Source: Paenibacillus sp. XY044
GTDB lineage: Bacteria > Bacillota > Bacilli > Paenibacillales > Paenibacillaceae
Direction of reading: 5' to 3'
DNA: 64,000 bases
NCBI RefSeq assembly: GCF_002257645.1
Contig: NZ_NQMO01000001.1
Coordinates: 1,701,553 to 1,765,552 of the forward strand
The notes beneath the pieces are model-generated. The model did no database searches. It had not been told where the DNA came from and worked only from the letters and a program-made list of their open reading frames with translations. The position numbers were made by a program, and so were the translations under genes. Shown here in pieces: positions 1 through 9,435 of the stretch. Every line of letters starts with the position of its first letter. Within the stretch, counting starts at the first letter, position 1.

Positions 1-1712
1 ATACCAACAACCGCTACATGTTTGAAGGCCTCTTCTTCTTTATCCGGTCGATGAACAATGTGTATAACCGGCTGGCGGAATCCTCCGAGGATACCGAGCA
101 AACGACGACCGTACACCTGCATCAGAACGTAAAGTGGCATGACGGAGCCCCTTTTACCAGCAAAGATGTATGGGCGTACTACCGGCTGAACAACGGGGCC
201 GAAGTGACGAAGTATTTGACTTCGATCGAAACCCCCGATGACTACACGATTGTTTTTCACTGGATGAACCCTGCACCGTATCCTGAACTCAGAAAGCTGC
301 TCCTCGCCCAAGATCTCCAGGGCCAAGTTCCTTACCACATCTACAAGAAATACGTGGATAAGGCCGACGCTTTGCTGAAAGAAGCGAAACCGCTTACAGA
401 CAAGTCCAAGGATGGACCGTTTAACTTGGATATCACCGATGAGCTAAGCAAAAAAATCGCCCTGAACTGGAATGAATTCACCCGTGCGGGCCCGAAAATT
501 CCGGTCGGCACCGGACCTTATAAGTTTGAAAAAGTGACGACAACCGATATGCTGTTGGATAAGTTCGAAGATTACTGGAGACCTGATGCGGTCCATTTTG
601 ACAAGATCTGGATCAAAAACGTGCCAGAGCTCTCGGCCCAATACGCTCTCGTGAAGGCCGGCAAGCTCGACTGGTATGACGGCACCCCGCCGAAGGACAT
701 CCTGGAATCGCTGCTGAAACAGAACAAAGATCTGGTTCACTACCGGATGTATGATCCGGCGAGCGTGGGCCTGATGTACAACATCCGGAACAAGCCGTTT
801 GACAACCTCAAGTTCCGGCAGGCACTGACCTATGTGCTGGATAAGAAAAAGCTGCGTGAAATCGGAAACTTTTATGGCCAGGAATACCCGAAAATTTCGA
901 TGACGGGCATTATGCCTTCATCGCTGGACCAGGAAGTCGACAAATCCGTGCTCGATCAGATGACTGACTACACGACGAATCTGGATAAGGCGGCCGAGCT
1001 GCTGAAAGAAATCGGCTGGACGAAGGGATCCGACGGCTTATGGCACGATCCTGAAGGCAAAGTGCCATCCTTCATCATCGGTGCGCCGAACAACTGGGCA
1101 CCGGGCGTGAACTCGGCGCAGATCGCCGCAGAACAGTTTACCAAATTCGGCATTCCGACCAAGCTGAAGGCGGTGGACAGCACCATCTACTTCTCGAACG
1201 CCGATAAGGGACAATACGACATGTCCATGGACTGGGTAGACGTGTCTTGGGGCTTCCAAAATCCATGGAGTTCCATGCGGGTGCTGTTCTGGCAGGGAAC
1301 GAAAACGAAGGTCGGCTTCCCGAACGTCAAGAAAAAGGACGCGGACGGAAATGAAGTCGATACCGGCAAACTCGATCTGAAGCTGAAGGGCATCGACGGC
1401 AAAGAATACGATATCGACCAGGAAATGAAACGGTTCCCTTACGTTCAGGATGAACAGGAACGCCGCAAAATTATCGACAACCTGGCCTGGATCGCTAACG
1501 AAAACTGCTGGGGCGTGAACTTTTTCCAGAACGCCACGGGCGCCTGGATGAATACAAAAACGATGTCCGGGGACTTCCCGATGATGGACCAAATCGTTCA
1601 ATACAACCGGGATATGCCGCTCGCTACCGATCCGGATGAGCAGCTGGCCATCACCCACTTGAATCACGGCTTCAACTCAACGTATATGCCGGAAGAGTAT
1701 TGGCCGAGATAA
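1..1712 (+). CDS. Oligopeptide ABC transporter substrate-binding protein, 5'-truncated by window edge
   Basis: This is the C-terminal ~570 residues of a family-5 extracellular solute-binding protein, which captures peptides outside the membrane for the permease encoded next. The reading frame is open to the first base of the window, so the start and signal peptide lie upstream; the first ATG (position 18) is internal. Visible family traits are the VKWHDGAPFTSKDV stretch near the start, the GTGPYKFEK loop and the FRQALTYVLDKKKLREI helix. The protein ends at a TAA 39 bp before the OppB-like start. It heads a tight operon (binding protein, two permeases, two ATPases), the standard Opp/Dpp order. 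Substrate specificity (peptide, nickel or oligosaccharide) cannot be read from this fragment. Confidence 0.93.
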   Translation, partial: TNNRYMFEGLFFFIRSMNNVYNRLAESSEDTEQTTTVHLHQNVKWHDGAPFTSKDVWAYYRLNNGAEVTKYLTSIETPDDYTIVFHWMNPAPYPELRKLLLAQDLQGQVPYHIYKKYVDKADALLKEAKPLTDKSKDGPFNLDITDELSKKIALNWNEFTRAGPKIPVGTGPYKFEKVTTTDMLLDKFEDYWRPDAVHFDKIWIKNVPELSAQYALVKAGKLDWYDGTPPKDILESLLKQNKDLVHYRMYDPASVGLMYNIRNKPFDNLKFRQALTYVLDKKKLREIGNFYGQEYPKISMTGIMPSSLDQEVDKSVLDQMTDYTTNLDKAAELLKEIGWTKGSDGLWHDPEGKVPSFIIGAPNNWAPGVNSAQIAAEQFTKFGIPTKLKAVDSTIYFSNADKGQYDMSMDWVDVSWGFQNPWSSMRVLFWQGTKTKVGFPNVKKKDADGNEVDTGKLDLKLKGIDGKEYDIDQEMKRFPYVQDEQERRKIIDNLAWIANENCWGVNFFQNATGAWMNTKTMSGDFPMMDQIVQYNRDMPLATDPDEQLAITHLNHGFNSTYMPEEYWPR

Positions 1713-1751
1713 CGGCCGCACGAGCCGGATAAACACTTGGAGGTGACAGGA

Positions 1752-2753
1752 ATGAGCCTGAAAGGGGTTTTAAAAAGAATCGGAGTTTCCCTGATCACGG
1801 TCTTCCTCGCGATGCTGCTTACGTTTTTCCTGCTGCGGATGACGCCCGGCAATGCGATCGATACGTGGGCGAGAGACTTTGCCACCCAGCGGGGAATGAG
1901 TCTCGAGGAAGCGTACCGCCAGATTACGGCCATGATCAATTACAATCCGAAGGAGCCGATCTTCACCCAGCTCGGACGGTACTTGGGAGGACTGCTGCAC
2001 GGCAATCTGGGCATGTCCATGATTTATCAGAACGTTTCGGTGAACGAAATTATCGCCAACGCGCTGCCTTGGACGCTGTTTGTGCTCAGCGTGTCGCTCG
2101 TCATTAGCTTCCTGATCGGCATCAACCTGGGTGCCATGATGGCGTTCAAGCGCAAGACGGTCTTGGATCCGATCATTTCGATCTATGCGATCCTGACGTC
2201 TTCGGTACCCAACTTTATTGTCGGCATCCTGCTGCTAGTTATTTTTGCCTTTCAATTCGGCTGGTTCCCAGTTAACGGGGCGTATGACCCGATCGTGGAG
2301 CCCGGCTTCAACCTTCCATTCATCCTAAACGTGCTGTATCACGGCGCGCTGCCGATTCTGACTTACGTCATTACGACGATCGGCACATGGGCACTGACGA
2401 TGAAGGGGAGCGCGGTCAACGTGCTGGGTGAGGATTACATCGTCGCCGCCAGTATCCGCGGGGTCTCCGAACGGACGCTGATGAGCCGTTACGTCAAGCG
2501 TAATGCCATGCTGCCGCTGATTACGACGCTGGCCGTCAATTTCGGGTTCATGCTCGGCGGATCGCCTCTGATCGAAAATGTGTTCAGTTATCCCGGTATG
2601 GGCTATTATATCGGGCAAGCAACACAGCAGCGCGACTATACTTTGATGCAGGGCTTGCTGCTCGTGACCAGCATAGCGGTCATTCTGGCCAACCTGGCCT
2701 CGGACCTCATTTACGCCAAGCTGGATCCGCGCGTCAAGCTGGAGGAGGGCTGA
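1752..2753 (+). CDS. Oligopeptide ABC transporter permease, OppB/DppB type
   Basis: Inner-membrane permease subunit (333 aa) that forms half of the translocation pore. It starts with a membrane segment (VSLITVFLAMLLTFFLL), followed by the periplasmic-type loop and five further hydrophobic segments. The cytoplasmic EAA-like loop that contacts the ATPase is visible as EDYIVAASIRGVSER, and the C terminus has the family ENVFSYPGMGYYIGQA stretch. I chose ATG 1752 because GGAGGTGACAGG precedes it at normal spacing; the TTG at 1737 lies inside that ribosome site. The next permease begins 3 bp after the stop, indicating translational coupling. Confidence 0.95.
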   Translation: MSLKGVLKRIGVSLITVFLAMLLTFFLLRMTPGNAIDTWARDFATQRGMSLEEAYRQITAMINYNPKEPIFTQLGRYLGGLLHGNLGMSMIYQNVSVNEIIANALPWTLFVLSVSLVISFLIGINLGAMMAFKRKTVLDPIISIYAILTSSVPNFIVGILLLVIFAFQFGWFPVNGAYDPIVEPGFNLPFILNVLYHGALPILTYVITTIGTWALTMKGSAVNVLGEDYIVAASIRGVSERTLMSRYVKRNAMLPLITTLAVNFGFMLGGSPLIENVFSYPGMGYYIGQATQQRDYTLMQGLLLVTSIAVILANLASDLIYAKLDPRVKLEEG

Positions 2754-2756
2754 CGG

Positions 2757-3611
2757 ATGAGTCAAGGCTTTATCGATTTCTGGCAGACGATGTACCGCAA
2801 CAAGAAGGCGTTCTCAGGTTTGATCATTCTGGCAATATTCATTTTTATGGCCATTTTCGGCCCCATGATGGCGTCGCTGGATATGACCGTCAATTTCGAC
2901 GGCCGATACATGAGCCCGTCCTTCGCCCACTGGCTGGGTACCGACTACGGCGGCAGGGATACGTTCCTGCAGCTGGTGTATGGTTCGCGGGACGTATTAT
3001 CGATCGGACTATTCGCCGCATTGTTTACGCTGGTACTCGGGTTCGTGATCGGAGCGGTATCCGGCTTTGCCGGAGGCAAAACCGACACGGTGCTGATGTT
3101 CATCACCAACCTGTTCCTGACCGTTCCCAGTTTTCCCGTGCTGATGATCGTGGCCGCGCTCGTGCAGATCAAAAATCCGGTCATGTTCTCCTTTATTCTG
3201 GCGGCATGGTCCTGGGCGCCGCTTGCCAGGGCGATCCGGTCGCAGCTGCTGTCGCTGAAAAACCGCGAATTTATTATCGCCTGCCGGATTATGGGCCTTA
3301 AAACGCCCTATATCTTGTTCCGGGAAATTCTCCCGAACCTGACGCCATACCTGGCGATCAACTTTATTATGGCGGCCCAAGGGGCCATCGTTGCCAGCGT
3401 CGGTTTGATGATGCTCGGCCTCGCTCCGTATTCCCCGACCAACTGGGGGATGATGATCCAGCTGGCCGTTCAGAACACGGGCGGCATCTTCAACCCCAAG
3501 GGCTATATCTATCTGATCTCGCCGATCATGTGCCTGGGGCTGTTCCAAATGGCCTGCATCTTTTTCAGCAACGGGCTGGAAGAGGCGCTGAATCCGAGAC
3601 TGAGATCGTAG
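2757..3611 (+). CDS. Oligopeptide ABC transporter permease, OppC/DppC type
   Basis: Second pore subunit (284 aa). An N-terminal membrane anchor (FSGLIILAIFIFMAIFGPMM) is followed by the family motif HWLGTDYGGRDTFLQLVYG and then a five-segment transport domain. The EAA-like loop reads NREFIIACRIMGLKT. Start ATG 2757 has GGAGGAGGG upstream, which overlaps the 3' end of the oppB-like gene. The partner ATPase genes follow immediately. Confidence 0.95.
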   Translation: MSQGFIDFWQTMYRNKKAFSGLIILAIFIFMAIFGPMMASLDMTVNFDGRYMSPSFAHWLGTDYGGRDTFLQLVYGSRDVLSIGLFAALFTLVLGFVIGAVSGFAGGKTDTVLMFITNLFLTVPSFPVLMIVAALVQIKNPVMFSFILAAWSWAPLARAIRSQLLSLKNREFIIACRIMGLKTPYILFREILPNLTPYLAINFIMAAQGAIVASVGLMMLGLAPYSPTNWGMMIQLAVQNTGGIFNPKGYIYLISPIMCLGLFQMACIFFSNGLEEALNPRLRS

Positions 3612-3635
3612 GGGCCGGCGATGAAGGAGGAGAAA

Positions 3636-4634
3636 ATGATGGAACCATTAGTGGAAGTGAGGGGGCTGACAATCGAGTTCCCGATGCGCGCAGGGCTGCT
3701 GCGGGCCGTCAATGAAGCGGATTTTGTCATCCCCAAGGGACAGATTACCGCGCTGGTCGGGGAGAGCGGAAGCGGAAAATCCACGATGGCATCCGCCATC
3801 ATGCGGGCGATTTCAGTCCCTGGACGCGTGTCGGCAGGTACGATTACGTTTGATGGCCGCGATGTGATGAGCCTGAGCAAAAAAGAGCTGCAGGCGTATA
3901 AATGGGAACAAGTGTCGATGGTGTTCCAAGCGGCACAGAACGCGCTTAATCCGGTCGTCCGGATCAAAGATCAGATCATCGAGACATTCCGGGCCCATTC
4001 CAAATCGTATACGGAGAAGCAGATGGTTGATAAAGCGCGGAATCTGCTCGACTATGTCCGGCTTGATCCGGACCGGGTGCTGAATTCGTTCCCCCATGAG
4101 CTCTCTGGCGGGATGAAGCAGCGGGTTATGATCGCCTTCAGCCTGCTGCTCGATCCGCAGCTCGTCATCCTCGATGAGCCTACGACTGCGCTGGACGTGA
4201 TTACGCAGGCTTATATTTTCGATATTTTGAAAAAAATCCACAAAGACATGAATATCACCATGCTGCTCATGACCCACGATATCGGCGTCGTTGCCAAAGC
4301 CGCCGACCGGGTCGGCGTCATGTACGCAGGTAACGTCGTCGAAGCCGGCGACGTGTACGATATGTTCAAGCGGCCGAAGCACCCCTATACCGCGAAGCTC
4401 ATGAAGGCTGTTCCGAGCTTGTATGAAGATGTATCGGAACGGAAGGGAATCCCCGGATCTCCGCCGGATCTGCTCAATATGCCGCCGGGATGTCCGTTTC
4501 ACCCGCGATGCGAATATGCGCATGCAAAATGCAAGGAACAGAATCCGATCAAGGTGTATACGCCCGCTGGGCATGAAGTCGCTTGTCATTTATACCCGAA
4601 TCCCGAGTCGGTAGCGGAGGTGCGTACGTCATGA
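3636..4634 (+). CDS. Oligopeptide ABC transporter ATP-binding protein, OppD/DppD type
   Basis: Cytoplasmic ATPase (332 aa) that powers peptide import. Walker A is GESGSGKST, the ABC signature is LSGGMKQR, Walker B is LVILDEP and the switch histidine lies in LMTHDIG. The C-terminal oligopeptide-specific extension carries PPGCPFHPRC, a cysteine pattern typical of the OppD/OppF branch (in some members it binds an iron-sulfur cluster). AAGGAGGAG at 3624-3632 precedes ATG 3636; ATG 3639 is equally possible, while ATG 3621 overlaps the ribosome site. Its TGA overlaps the next ATG (ATGA), so the two ATPases are translationally coupled and probably act as a heterodimer. Confidence 0.95.
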   Translation: MMEPLVEVRGLTIEFPMRAGLLRAVNEADFVIPKGQITALVGESGSGKSTMASAIMRAISVPGRVSAGTITFDGRDVMSLSKKELQAYKWEQVSMVFQAAQNALNPVVRIKDQIIETFRAHSKSYTEKQMVDKARNLLDYVRLDPDRVLNSFPHELSGGMKQRVMIAFSLLLDPQLVILDEPTTALDVITQAYIFDILKKIHKDMNITMLLMTHDIGVVAKAADRVGVMYAGNVVEAGDVYDMFKRPKHPYTAKLMKAVPSLYEDVSERKGIPGSPPDLLNMPPGCPFHPRCEYAHAKCKEQNPIKVYTPAGHEVACHLYPNPESVAEVRTS

Positions 4635-5743
4635 ATGCCAGAAATATCGAATTTGAGGTGGAGCCTAGACAGCGACTGCGGGAAGCGTCCAGAACGGAGA
4701 GTCCCGAAGTACTGATGCGGCTCGATAACGTGAGCATGTATTTTGAGCGGAGCCAGGGCATGTTTGGTCCTCCCCAGAAAGTCGGCGCCGTCGTCGATGT
4801 CAGCCTGGATATCCACCCCGGCGAAATCATTGCTCTGGTTGGCGAGAGCGGATGCGGAAAAACGACCCTTGGCAGCATCATCACGGGCCTGCAGAAGCCG
4901 ACTTCAGGCAAGGTGCTGTACAAGGGGCAGGAGGTGCCGAAGCTAAGCGGCGAGAAGGCGAACCAATTCCGCGGCGACGTTCAACTGGTACAGCAGGATT
5001 CCTACGCCGCGCTGAACCCGATGCGGACCATTTACCAATCGCTGTCCGCCCCCATCCTACAGCGCAAAATCGTCCGCGGGCGCAAGGCGGCCCGGGCGCG
5101 GGTCGTCGAGCTGCTGCAGACCGTCGGCCTGACGCCGCCGGAACGCTTCCTCGATAAATATCCGCATCAGCTGTCAGGCGGCCAGCGTCAGCGGATCCTC
5201 ATGGCCCGCGCCATCTCGCTGAATCCGAAGATCATCGTAGCCGACGAGCCCGTCTCCATGATCGACGTGTCGCTGCGGATCTCGATCCTGAACCTGATGG
5301 CGGAGCTGAACCGCAAGCTGGACATCGCCATCATCTATATCACGCACGATCTGGCGACGGCCCGCTACATTGCCGGCAGAGGCCGCATGGCCGTCATGTA
5401 CCTCGGACGCGTGATGGAGCTTGGCGGCGTCAACGATGTTCTCAGCCAGCCGAAGCATCCGTATCTGCAGGCGCTGCTGTCCGCCGTTCCGACGCCCGAT
5501 CCCGAAATCGCCAAGGCGATGGCGGAGCTGCCGCTGCGCAGCCTGGAGATGCCGAACGCGGCCAAACCGCCTTCAGGCTGCCGCTTCCATCCGCGCTGCC
5601 CGATGGCTACGGACCGGTGCTCCTCGGAAGAGCCCCAGCTCCGTTTGGTGGGCTCCGAGGAAACGGCATGTCATTACGCGGAGGAGGCGCATGAGCTGTG
5701 GCAGCGCAAGATGGCTGACATCGGCGCCATAAAAAGCGTGTGA
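4631..5743 (+). CDS. Oligopeptide ABC transporter ATP-binding protein, OppF/DppF type
   Basis: Second ATPase of the importer (370 aa). Walker A is GESGCGKTT, the signature is LSGGQRQR, Walker B is IIVADEP, and the C-terminal extension has PPSGCRFHPRCP. A ~25-residue charged extension precedes the ABC domain. ATG 4631 is chosen because GCGGAGG lies upstream and it makes the ATGA overlap with the previous stop; a longer reading from TTG 4583 would run through the oppD-like 3' end and is unlikely. The stop overlaps the start of the small membrane gene that follows. Confidence 0.95.
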   Translation: MNARNIEFEVEPRQRLREASRTESPEVLMRLDNVSMYFERSQGMFGPPQKVGAVVDVSLDIHPGEIIALVGESGCGKTTLGSIITGLQKPTSGKVLYKGQEVPKLSGEKANQFRGDVQLVQQDSYAALNPMRTIYQSLSAPILQRKIVRGRKAARARVVELLQTVGLTPPERFLDKYPHQLSGGQRQRILMARAISLNPKIIVADEPVSMIDVSLRISILNLMAELNRKLDIAIIYITHDLATARYIAGRGRMAVMYLGRVMELGGVNDVLSQPKHPYLQALLSAVPTPDPEIAKAMAELPLRSLEMPNAAKPPSGCRFHPRCPMATDRCSSEEPQLRLVGSEETACHYAEEAHELWQRKMADIGAIKSV

Positions 5744-5982
5744 TGGGCGACTTCGGAGCACTGTCCAGAATCGTACTCTCGATGTCGCTAGTGCTGCTGC
5801 TGCTCTGTTTCGTATCGCTAACGGCGGTGCAGCCTGGCACCGGGCCGTATGTCGTCGTTGTTCTATCGGTCTGGATTAATATCATTCTCTCCGGATGCAT
5901 TATTCTCGTTTCCGTCTTACGGAAAATGCGGGATGCCAAGCGCCGCCGATTGGAGGAAGCGCAGGAGCCGAAAGGGAAATAA
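5743..5982 (+). CDS. Small two-helix membrane protein at the end of the opp-like operon
   Basis: A 79-residue protein with two hydrophobic segments (about residues 8-28 and 36-56) and a strongly basic tail (RKMRDAKRRRLEEAQ). I do not recognise a family. Its start overlaps the oppF-like stop (GTGATG; ATG 5743, or GTG 5740), and a terminator follows ~70 bp after its end, so it belongs to the peptide-import operon. The basic tail after the second helix predicts both ends in the cytoplasm. It could be an accessory of the transporter or an unrelated passenger. Confidence 0.7.
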   Translation: MGDFGALSRIVLSMSLVLLLLCFVSLTAVQPGTGPYVVVVLSVWINIILSGCIILVSVLRKMRDAKRRRLEEAQEPKGK

Positions 5983-6050
5983 CACCCGCGATTTCCGTGT
6001 GAACTCATGATCTTTAATGGGATGAAATAATTGTAGAATCACTGAAAAAA

Positions 6051-6091
6051 AGCACGGTTCCTGCTATGGGAACGTGCTTTTCGGTTTCTTT
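6051..6091 (+). terminator. Rho-independent terminator of the opp-like operon
   Basis: The stem AGCACGGTTCC pairs with GGGAACGTGCT across a 6-nt loop with one bulged G, and is followed by TTTTCGGTTTCTTT. Confidence 0.85.
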
Positions 6092-6814
6092 AGCACTATG
6101 TTAACGGAAGAGAAGAATACATTTCATATAATTAATAATATTAATAATATATAACATTAATTATAAAGAATTATGGGGAAAAGTTGTCCCGCTTCTGTAG
6201 GTTGATATCAAGAAGCTGTTTGAATGATCCTGAGTCGTATCCGCGTCCAATCGATGAAATTTATATTTCACGTATGATTAAACTTCGTAACCCTTCCCCG
6301 TGCATTCGCGTTGTTATAAAACACACATGCAAGCTGTTGCGGGAAGGAACCGGAGATTCGAGTCCGTTATACGAATGGATTACGTTTGTCCGTCACACGG
6401 ATGCGTGGTCCGTCCCCTTATCCGGAACAGTCTTCTCAGAAGACTGTTCCGTCCGCGGAAAAGCTTCGTGATGTCCGAACGGCCGAACCGATATATCGTT
6501 TCGTGAAGGATGATTATCTGTTTGTGTTGTACGGCAACGTTTCTGATCAGGTTATCACAGGTACCGTCCTGCAGCTCGTCAGCCAAGCGTGAATAGGGGC
6601 GGTGGGATTTTAGGAGCTATGCACCACTCTTGCCGGTTTGCCGCGTCCATTTGGCTGTCCTTAGTCCCCTTGAAGGGGGAAAATAGTCCAGTTTTGGTTT
6701 GTATCCCCATATTCACTGCCCAATCCAGGCCGAATATAAGGTATATTGAGAGGAAGCGGATCCCATATCTTCGCAATTCTTGTCAGGACAGCCCCACAGT
6801 ATCAGGCGGATGCC
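6092..6814. other. Intergenic stretch with no convincing gene
   Basis: The first ~90 bases are extremely AT-rich with overlapping ATTAATAATATT repeats. The rest has several short open frames but none with a ribosome site plus a recognisable protein. One frame ends in RTAEPIYRFVKDDYLFVLYG and stops at 6592; this looks like a decayed 3' gene end but I cannot name the family. Confidence 0.4.
6423..6451. repeat. Perfect 13-bp inverted repeat with 3-nt loop
   Basis: CGGAACAGTCTTC (6423-6435) and its exact complement GAAGACTGTTCCG (6439-6451) flank TCA. There is no T-run on either side, so it is not a standard terminator. It could be an operator, an RNA hairpin or a mobile-element scar. Confidence 0.6.
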
Positions 6815-8986
6815 ATGAAGGAGGAGATTGAAACGGATACGATCTGGAACATCCGAAACGGAATTAGGGATATCGCCGAAGGGATTTATCGATGGGTACA
6901 GGAAACGCTCCGGCGTCTACCCTGGCTCAAAACCTTATATACGATTTGGTGCTGGATATCCCTGCTATTTTTTATCCTGGGCCTGTTCCTGTACCGGGAT
7001 TCACGCACGATGCTCGTTCAGTATTTATGGTCCTTTTATGTCATGCTGCAGTTCTGGTTTCTTTGCCGGAGCAAGACGTTTACCTGGAAGCAGGCGGCCA
7101 TGTTTATGCTGATGGGCATTTTCCTGGTCATCCCGGTCACGGCGCTGACGCTGCTCGCGGCTCACGGCTTGTTTGGCGGGAATACTCGGGACACTTGGTC
7201 CCAGGCCGTCCTGACGCCGATCTTCGAGGAAGTGTGGAAGCTGCTGCCGCTCGGCTTATTTCTGCTCTTTTCACGCCGCGCCTCTTCCATGAGCCTTACC
7301 GATTATACGCTTGCCGGGGCCGGGGCGGGCGTGGGCTTTCAATTGATGGAAGAGCTGACGCGCCGCTGGCTGAATTCCGGCATTATCGGGCGGACGTACG
7401 GTTACAGTGTGACGATGCTTGGAGGGGAAACCATCCATTGGGATTTTTTGACGCTGTTCCCCGGACGGTTTGAAGAAAGCATCTTTCCGACCATTATGTC
7501 GGTCAGTCATCCCGTACATACCGGCATGGTCGCCCTGGGGCTAGGTTTGGCCGTGCGGTATCGGAAGCGGTTGAGCGCCGCCATCTTCATTCTGCCTGCA
7601 CTGCTGCTTGTGTGGTCGATCATCGATCATGCCGCCTATAACGGGCAGGGATCCTTGCCGGACTGGTTTATGAAGATCAGCGACCTGACCGGCAGCGGAT
7701 ACCGGACGAAAGGCGTTTTCCTCCTGATGTTTACGATTGGGCTTATTCTGGATTACGTCTCGTTGAATCGCGTGAAAAGCCGGCTGCCGAGAATGGAGGG
7801 CGAAGGATGGATCAACCCGGTGTCGGAGCTGTGGTATATGCTGGAGGCTCTTTTGACCCGCAGGGAACGACTCGCAAGCGTGATGTCCTGGACCCGGGAA
7901 CGCAGGGAAATGGGCTTTTCTCTACTTTTCGGCAATCAGGAAGCCATTACGATCCAGGGTGACCTGCAGGCGAGGATGCTGAAGCATTTCCGTGCTGCCG
8001 CAGGCGTAACCGCGATCGTTCTCGTGGTCGCCGGGCTGGCGGGCTTCGCTGCTTATTTCCAGGCGCATGTTCATCCAGCCGATCCGGCATGCTTCTCGTG
8101 CATGTTCGATTCGCTGCAGAACTGGTGGGACCGCCTCGGTTTCTGGGAAAAGAGTGCCATCGTGCTCGGGGCATTTGCCTTGTCCTTGATGTTCGTCAGC
8201 TTCTGGCCCGCGCTTGGCATCGCCTTAACGGCAGCGAGTATTCCGGCGAGCGGCCACGAAATCGCCAAGGACATCCGCGATCCGAAGCGGATGCTTACCC
8301 CCGAGAACGTCATCTCCACGCTGGTCGCGCTGGCGCTGAGCCGTGTTCCGTTCGGCAGGCTGGCCGAACGCTTCGGGAAGAAAGGCGCCAGCAGGCTGAA
8401 GGATTGGCTGGAGAAGCTGCTCAAACGGCGAAAGGAGCCGAAACCGGATCCTGAGCTGCCCAAGAGGCCGCATAAGCCGGATGGGGAGGATCCTCCGCCA
8501 AAGAAAGAGAAAGATCCCGAGGATCAGCCGCCGAAGAACGATGCAGACGATTACGTGCATTGGAGCAAAGCGAAGTACCGTGGGGTGGAGCTGTATGACA
8601 GCCGGAACGGGCCGCTTGGGGAGTTCGACGGCATTGACCTGGAGAGAGGCATATACTATGAGGCCAAATCGGCCAAGGGGTTGGACCGCATCCATCCGAA
8701 AACGGGCAAACCGCAGCAGACGCCGCAGGAGTTTACAGATAAGGCACTGTACAAAAAAACGAAGGTACGGATCAACAACCTGGAGAAGGCAGTCGGAACA
8801 CGGCCGACGCCGGATGGAACGAAGGAAATCCCGACGCTGGAGCAAATCAAGGGAATCCGGCATTTCGAGTTTCAGCTGGACGGGGATTCACCGGCTCTGC
8901 GGGCGGCCGCGGAGAACAGCTTGAACAAGCTGCGCCAGGAGTTTCCGGATCATACATTCAACATTCGATTTGGGGTGGTGGAATAA
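6815..8986 (+). CDS. PrsW-type membrane protease fused to C-terminal PD-(D/E)XK nuclease-like toxin domain
   Basis: A 723-residue fusion. Residues ~25-320 carry about eight membrane segments with PrsW-like motifs: PIFEEVWKLLPLG (the glutamate pair and lysine of the EExxK site) and SHPVHTGMVALGLG (candidate catalytic or metal histidines). Residues ~400-490 hold three more hydrophobic helices of the kind that precede toxin tips. A Pro/Lys-rich linker follows (about 535-570), then a ~150-residue soluble tail with GEFDGIDLERGIYYEAKS, which fits the D...ExK active site of restriction-endonuclease-fold nucleases. I chose ATG 6815; a frame from TTG 6746 is also open. A small gene follows 1 bp after the stop, as expected for toxin plus immunity. 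The tail's nuclease activity is inferred from the motif only. Confidence 0.75.
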   Translation: MKEEIETDTIWNIRNGIRDIAEGIYRWVQETLRRLPWLKTLYTIWCWISLLFFILGLFLYRDSRTMLVQYLWSFYVMLQFWFLCRSKTFTWKQAAMFMLMGIFLVIPVTALTLLAAHGLFGGNTRDTWSQAVLTPIFEEVWKLLPLGLFLLFSRRASSMSLTDYTLAGAGAGVGFQLMEELTRRWLNSGIIGRTYGYSVTMLGGETIHWDFLTLFPGRFEESIFPTIMSVSHPVHTGMVALGLGLAVRYRKRLSAAIFILPALLLVWSIIDHAAYNGQGSLPDWFMKISDLTGSGYRTKGVFLLMFTIGLILDYVSLNRVKSRLPRMEGEGWINPVSELWYMLEALLTRRERLASVMSWTRERREMGFSLLFGNQEAITIQGDLQARMLKHFRAAAGVTAIVLVVAGLAGFAAYFQAHVHPADPACFSCMFDSLQNWWDRLGFWEKSAIVLGAFALSLMFVSFWPALGIALTAASIPASGHEIAKDIRDPKRMLTPENVISTLVALALSRVPFGRLAERFGKKGASRLKDWLEKLLKRRKEPKPDPELPKRPHKPDGEDPPPKKEKDPEDQPPKNDADDYVHWSKAKYRGVELYDSRNGPLGEFDGIDLERGIYYEAKSAKGLDRIHPKTGKPQQTPQEFTDKALYKKTKVRINNLEKAVGTRPTPDGTKEIPTLEQIKGIRHFEFQLDGDSPALRAAAENSLNKLRQEFPDHTFNIRFGVVE

Positions 8987-8987
8987 C

Positions 8988-9317
8988 ATGTCGATTAGCG
9001 CAATTATCGTGGACCCGGAGGACGAGTTTGAACGTTCGTTTATGCTTCCGGTGGCGACGGAATCCTTTTTCCAGAAATATTGGGTTCCGGCGGTGGAAGA
9101 GCTGAATTTGCAGTGGACTTCGCTTTTTCAGTATGGTACGGACGTAGAGTCGGAGGACATCCCGGCTATCTTAGGAGAAGTGTCCCAGCTCAAGGAATGG
9201 GCCCGCACCCACGTGCATGGGGACGACCTCGACCACATGTTACGCAGACTGGAGCTGCTGGAGACGGAACTGCCGAAAGCATATAGGCGCGGCGGTGTCG
9301 TCGTCTATATCGGTTAG
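8988..9317 (+). CDS. Putative immunity protein for the upstream PrsW-toxin fusion
   Basis: A small acidic protein of 109 residues (many Asp/Glu, no signal peptide, no membrane segment). It begins 1 bp after the toxin stop, with GGGGTGGTGG as ribosome site inside the toxin 3' end. I recognise no named immunity family. The role is inferred from position, size and acidity, all usual for the inhibitor of a C-terminal nuclease toxin. No other gene shares this operon. Confidence 0.6.
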   Translation: MSISAIIVDPEDEFERSFMLPVATESFFQKYWVPAVEELNLQWTSLFQYGTDVESEDIPAILGEVSQLKEWARTHVHGDDLDHMLRRLELLETELPKAYRRGGVVVYIG

Positions 9318-9435
9318 CTTCGGTGAACAAGAGATTATTTTAAAAATTCATATGAGGTGATTGCGATCAAGTCCGGAGAACTCAGACACCGGGCTTGATT
9401 GTTTTTATCCGGACTTGGAGAGGAAGGGGAGCGGT

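Noticed and set aside
1038..1667. 209-codon minus-strand ORF inside the binding-protein gene
   Set aside because: Antisense shadow of a well-supported gene; composition and codon use are nonsensical for a protein.
6184..6592. Short overlapping plus-strand ORFs before the toxin gene
   Set aside because: No good ribosome sites and no recognisable families; at best remnants.
8225..8863. 212-codon minus-strand ORF inside the toxin fusion
   Set aside because: Shadow of the GC-rich coding frame on the other strand; no ribosome site or family motif.
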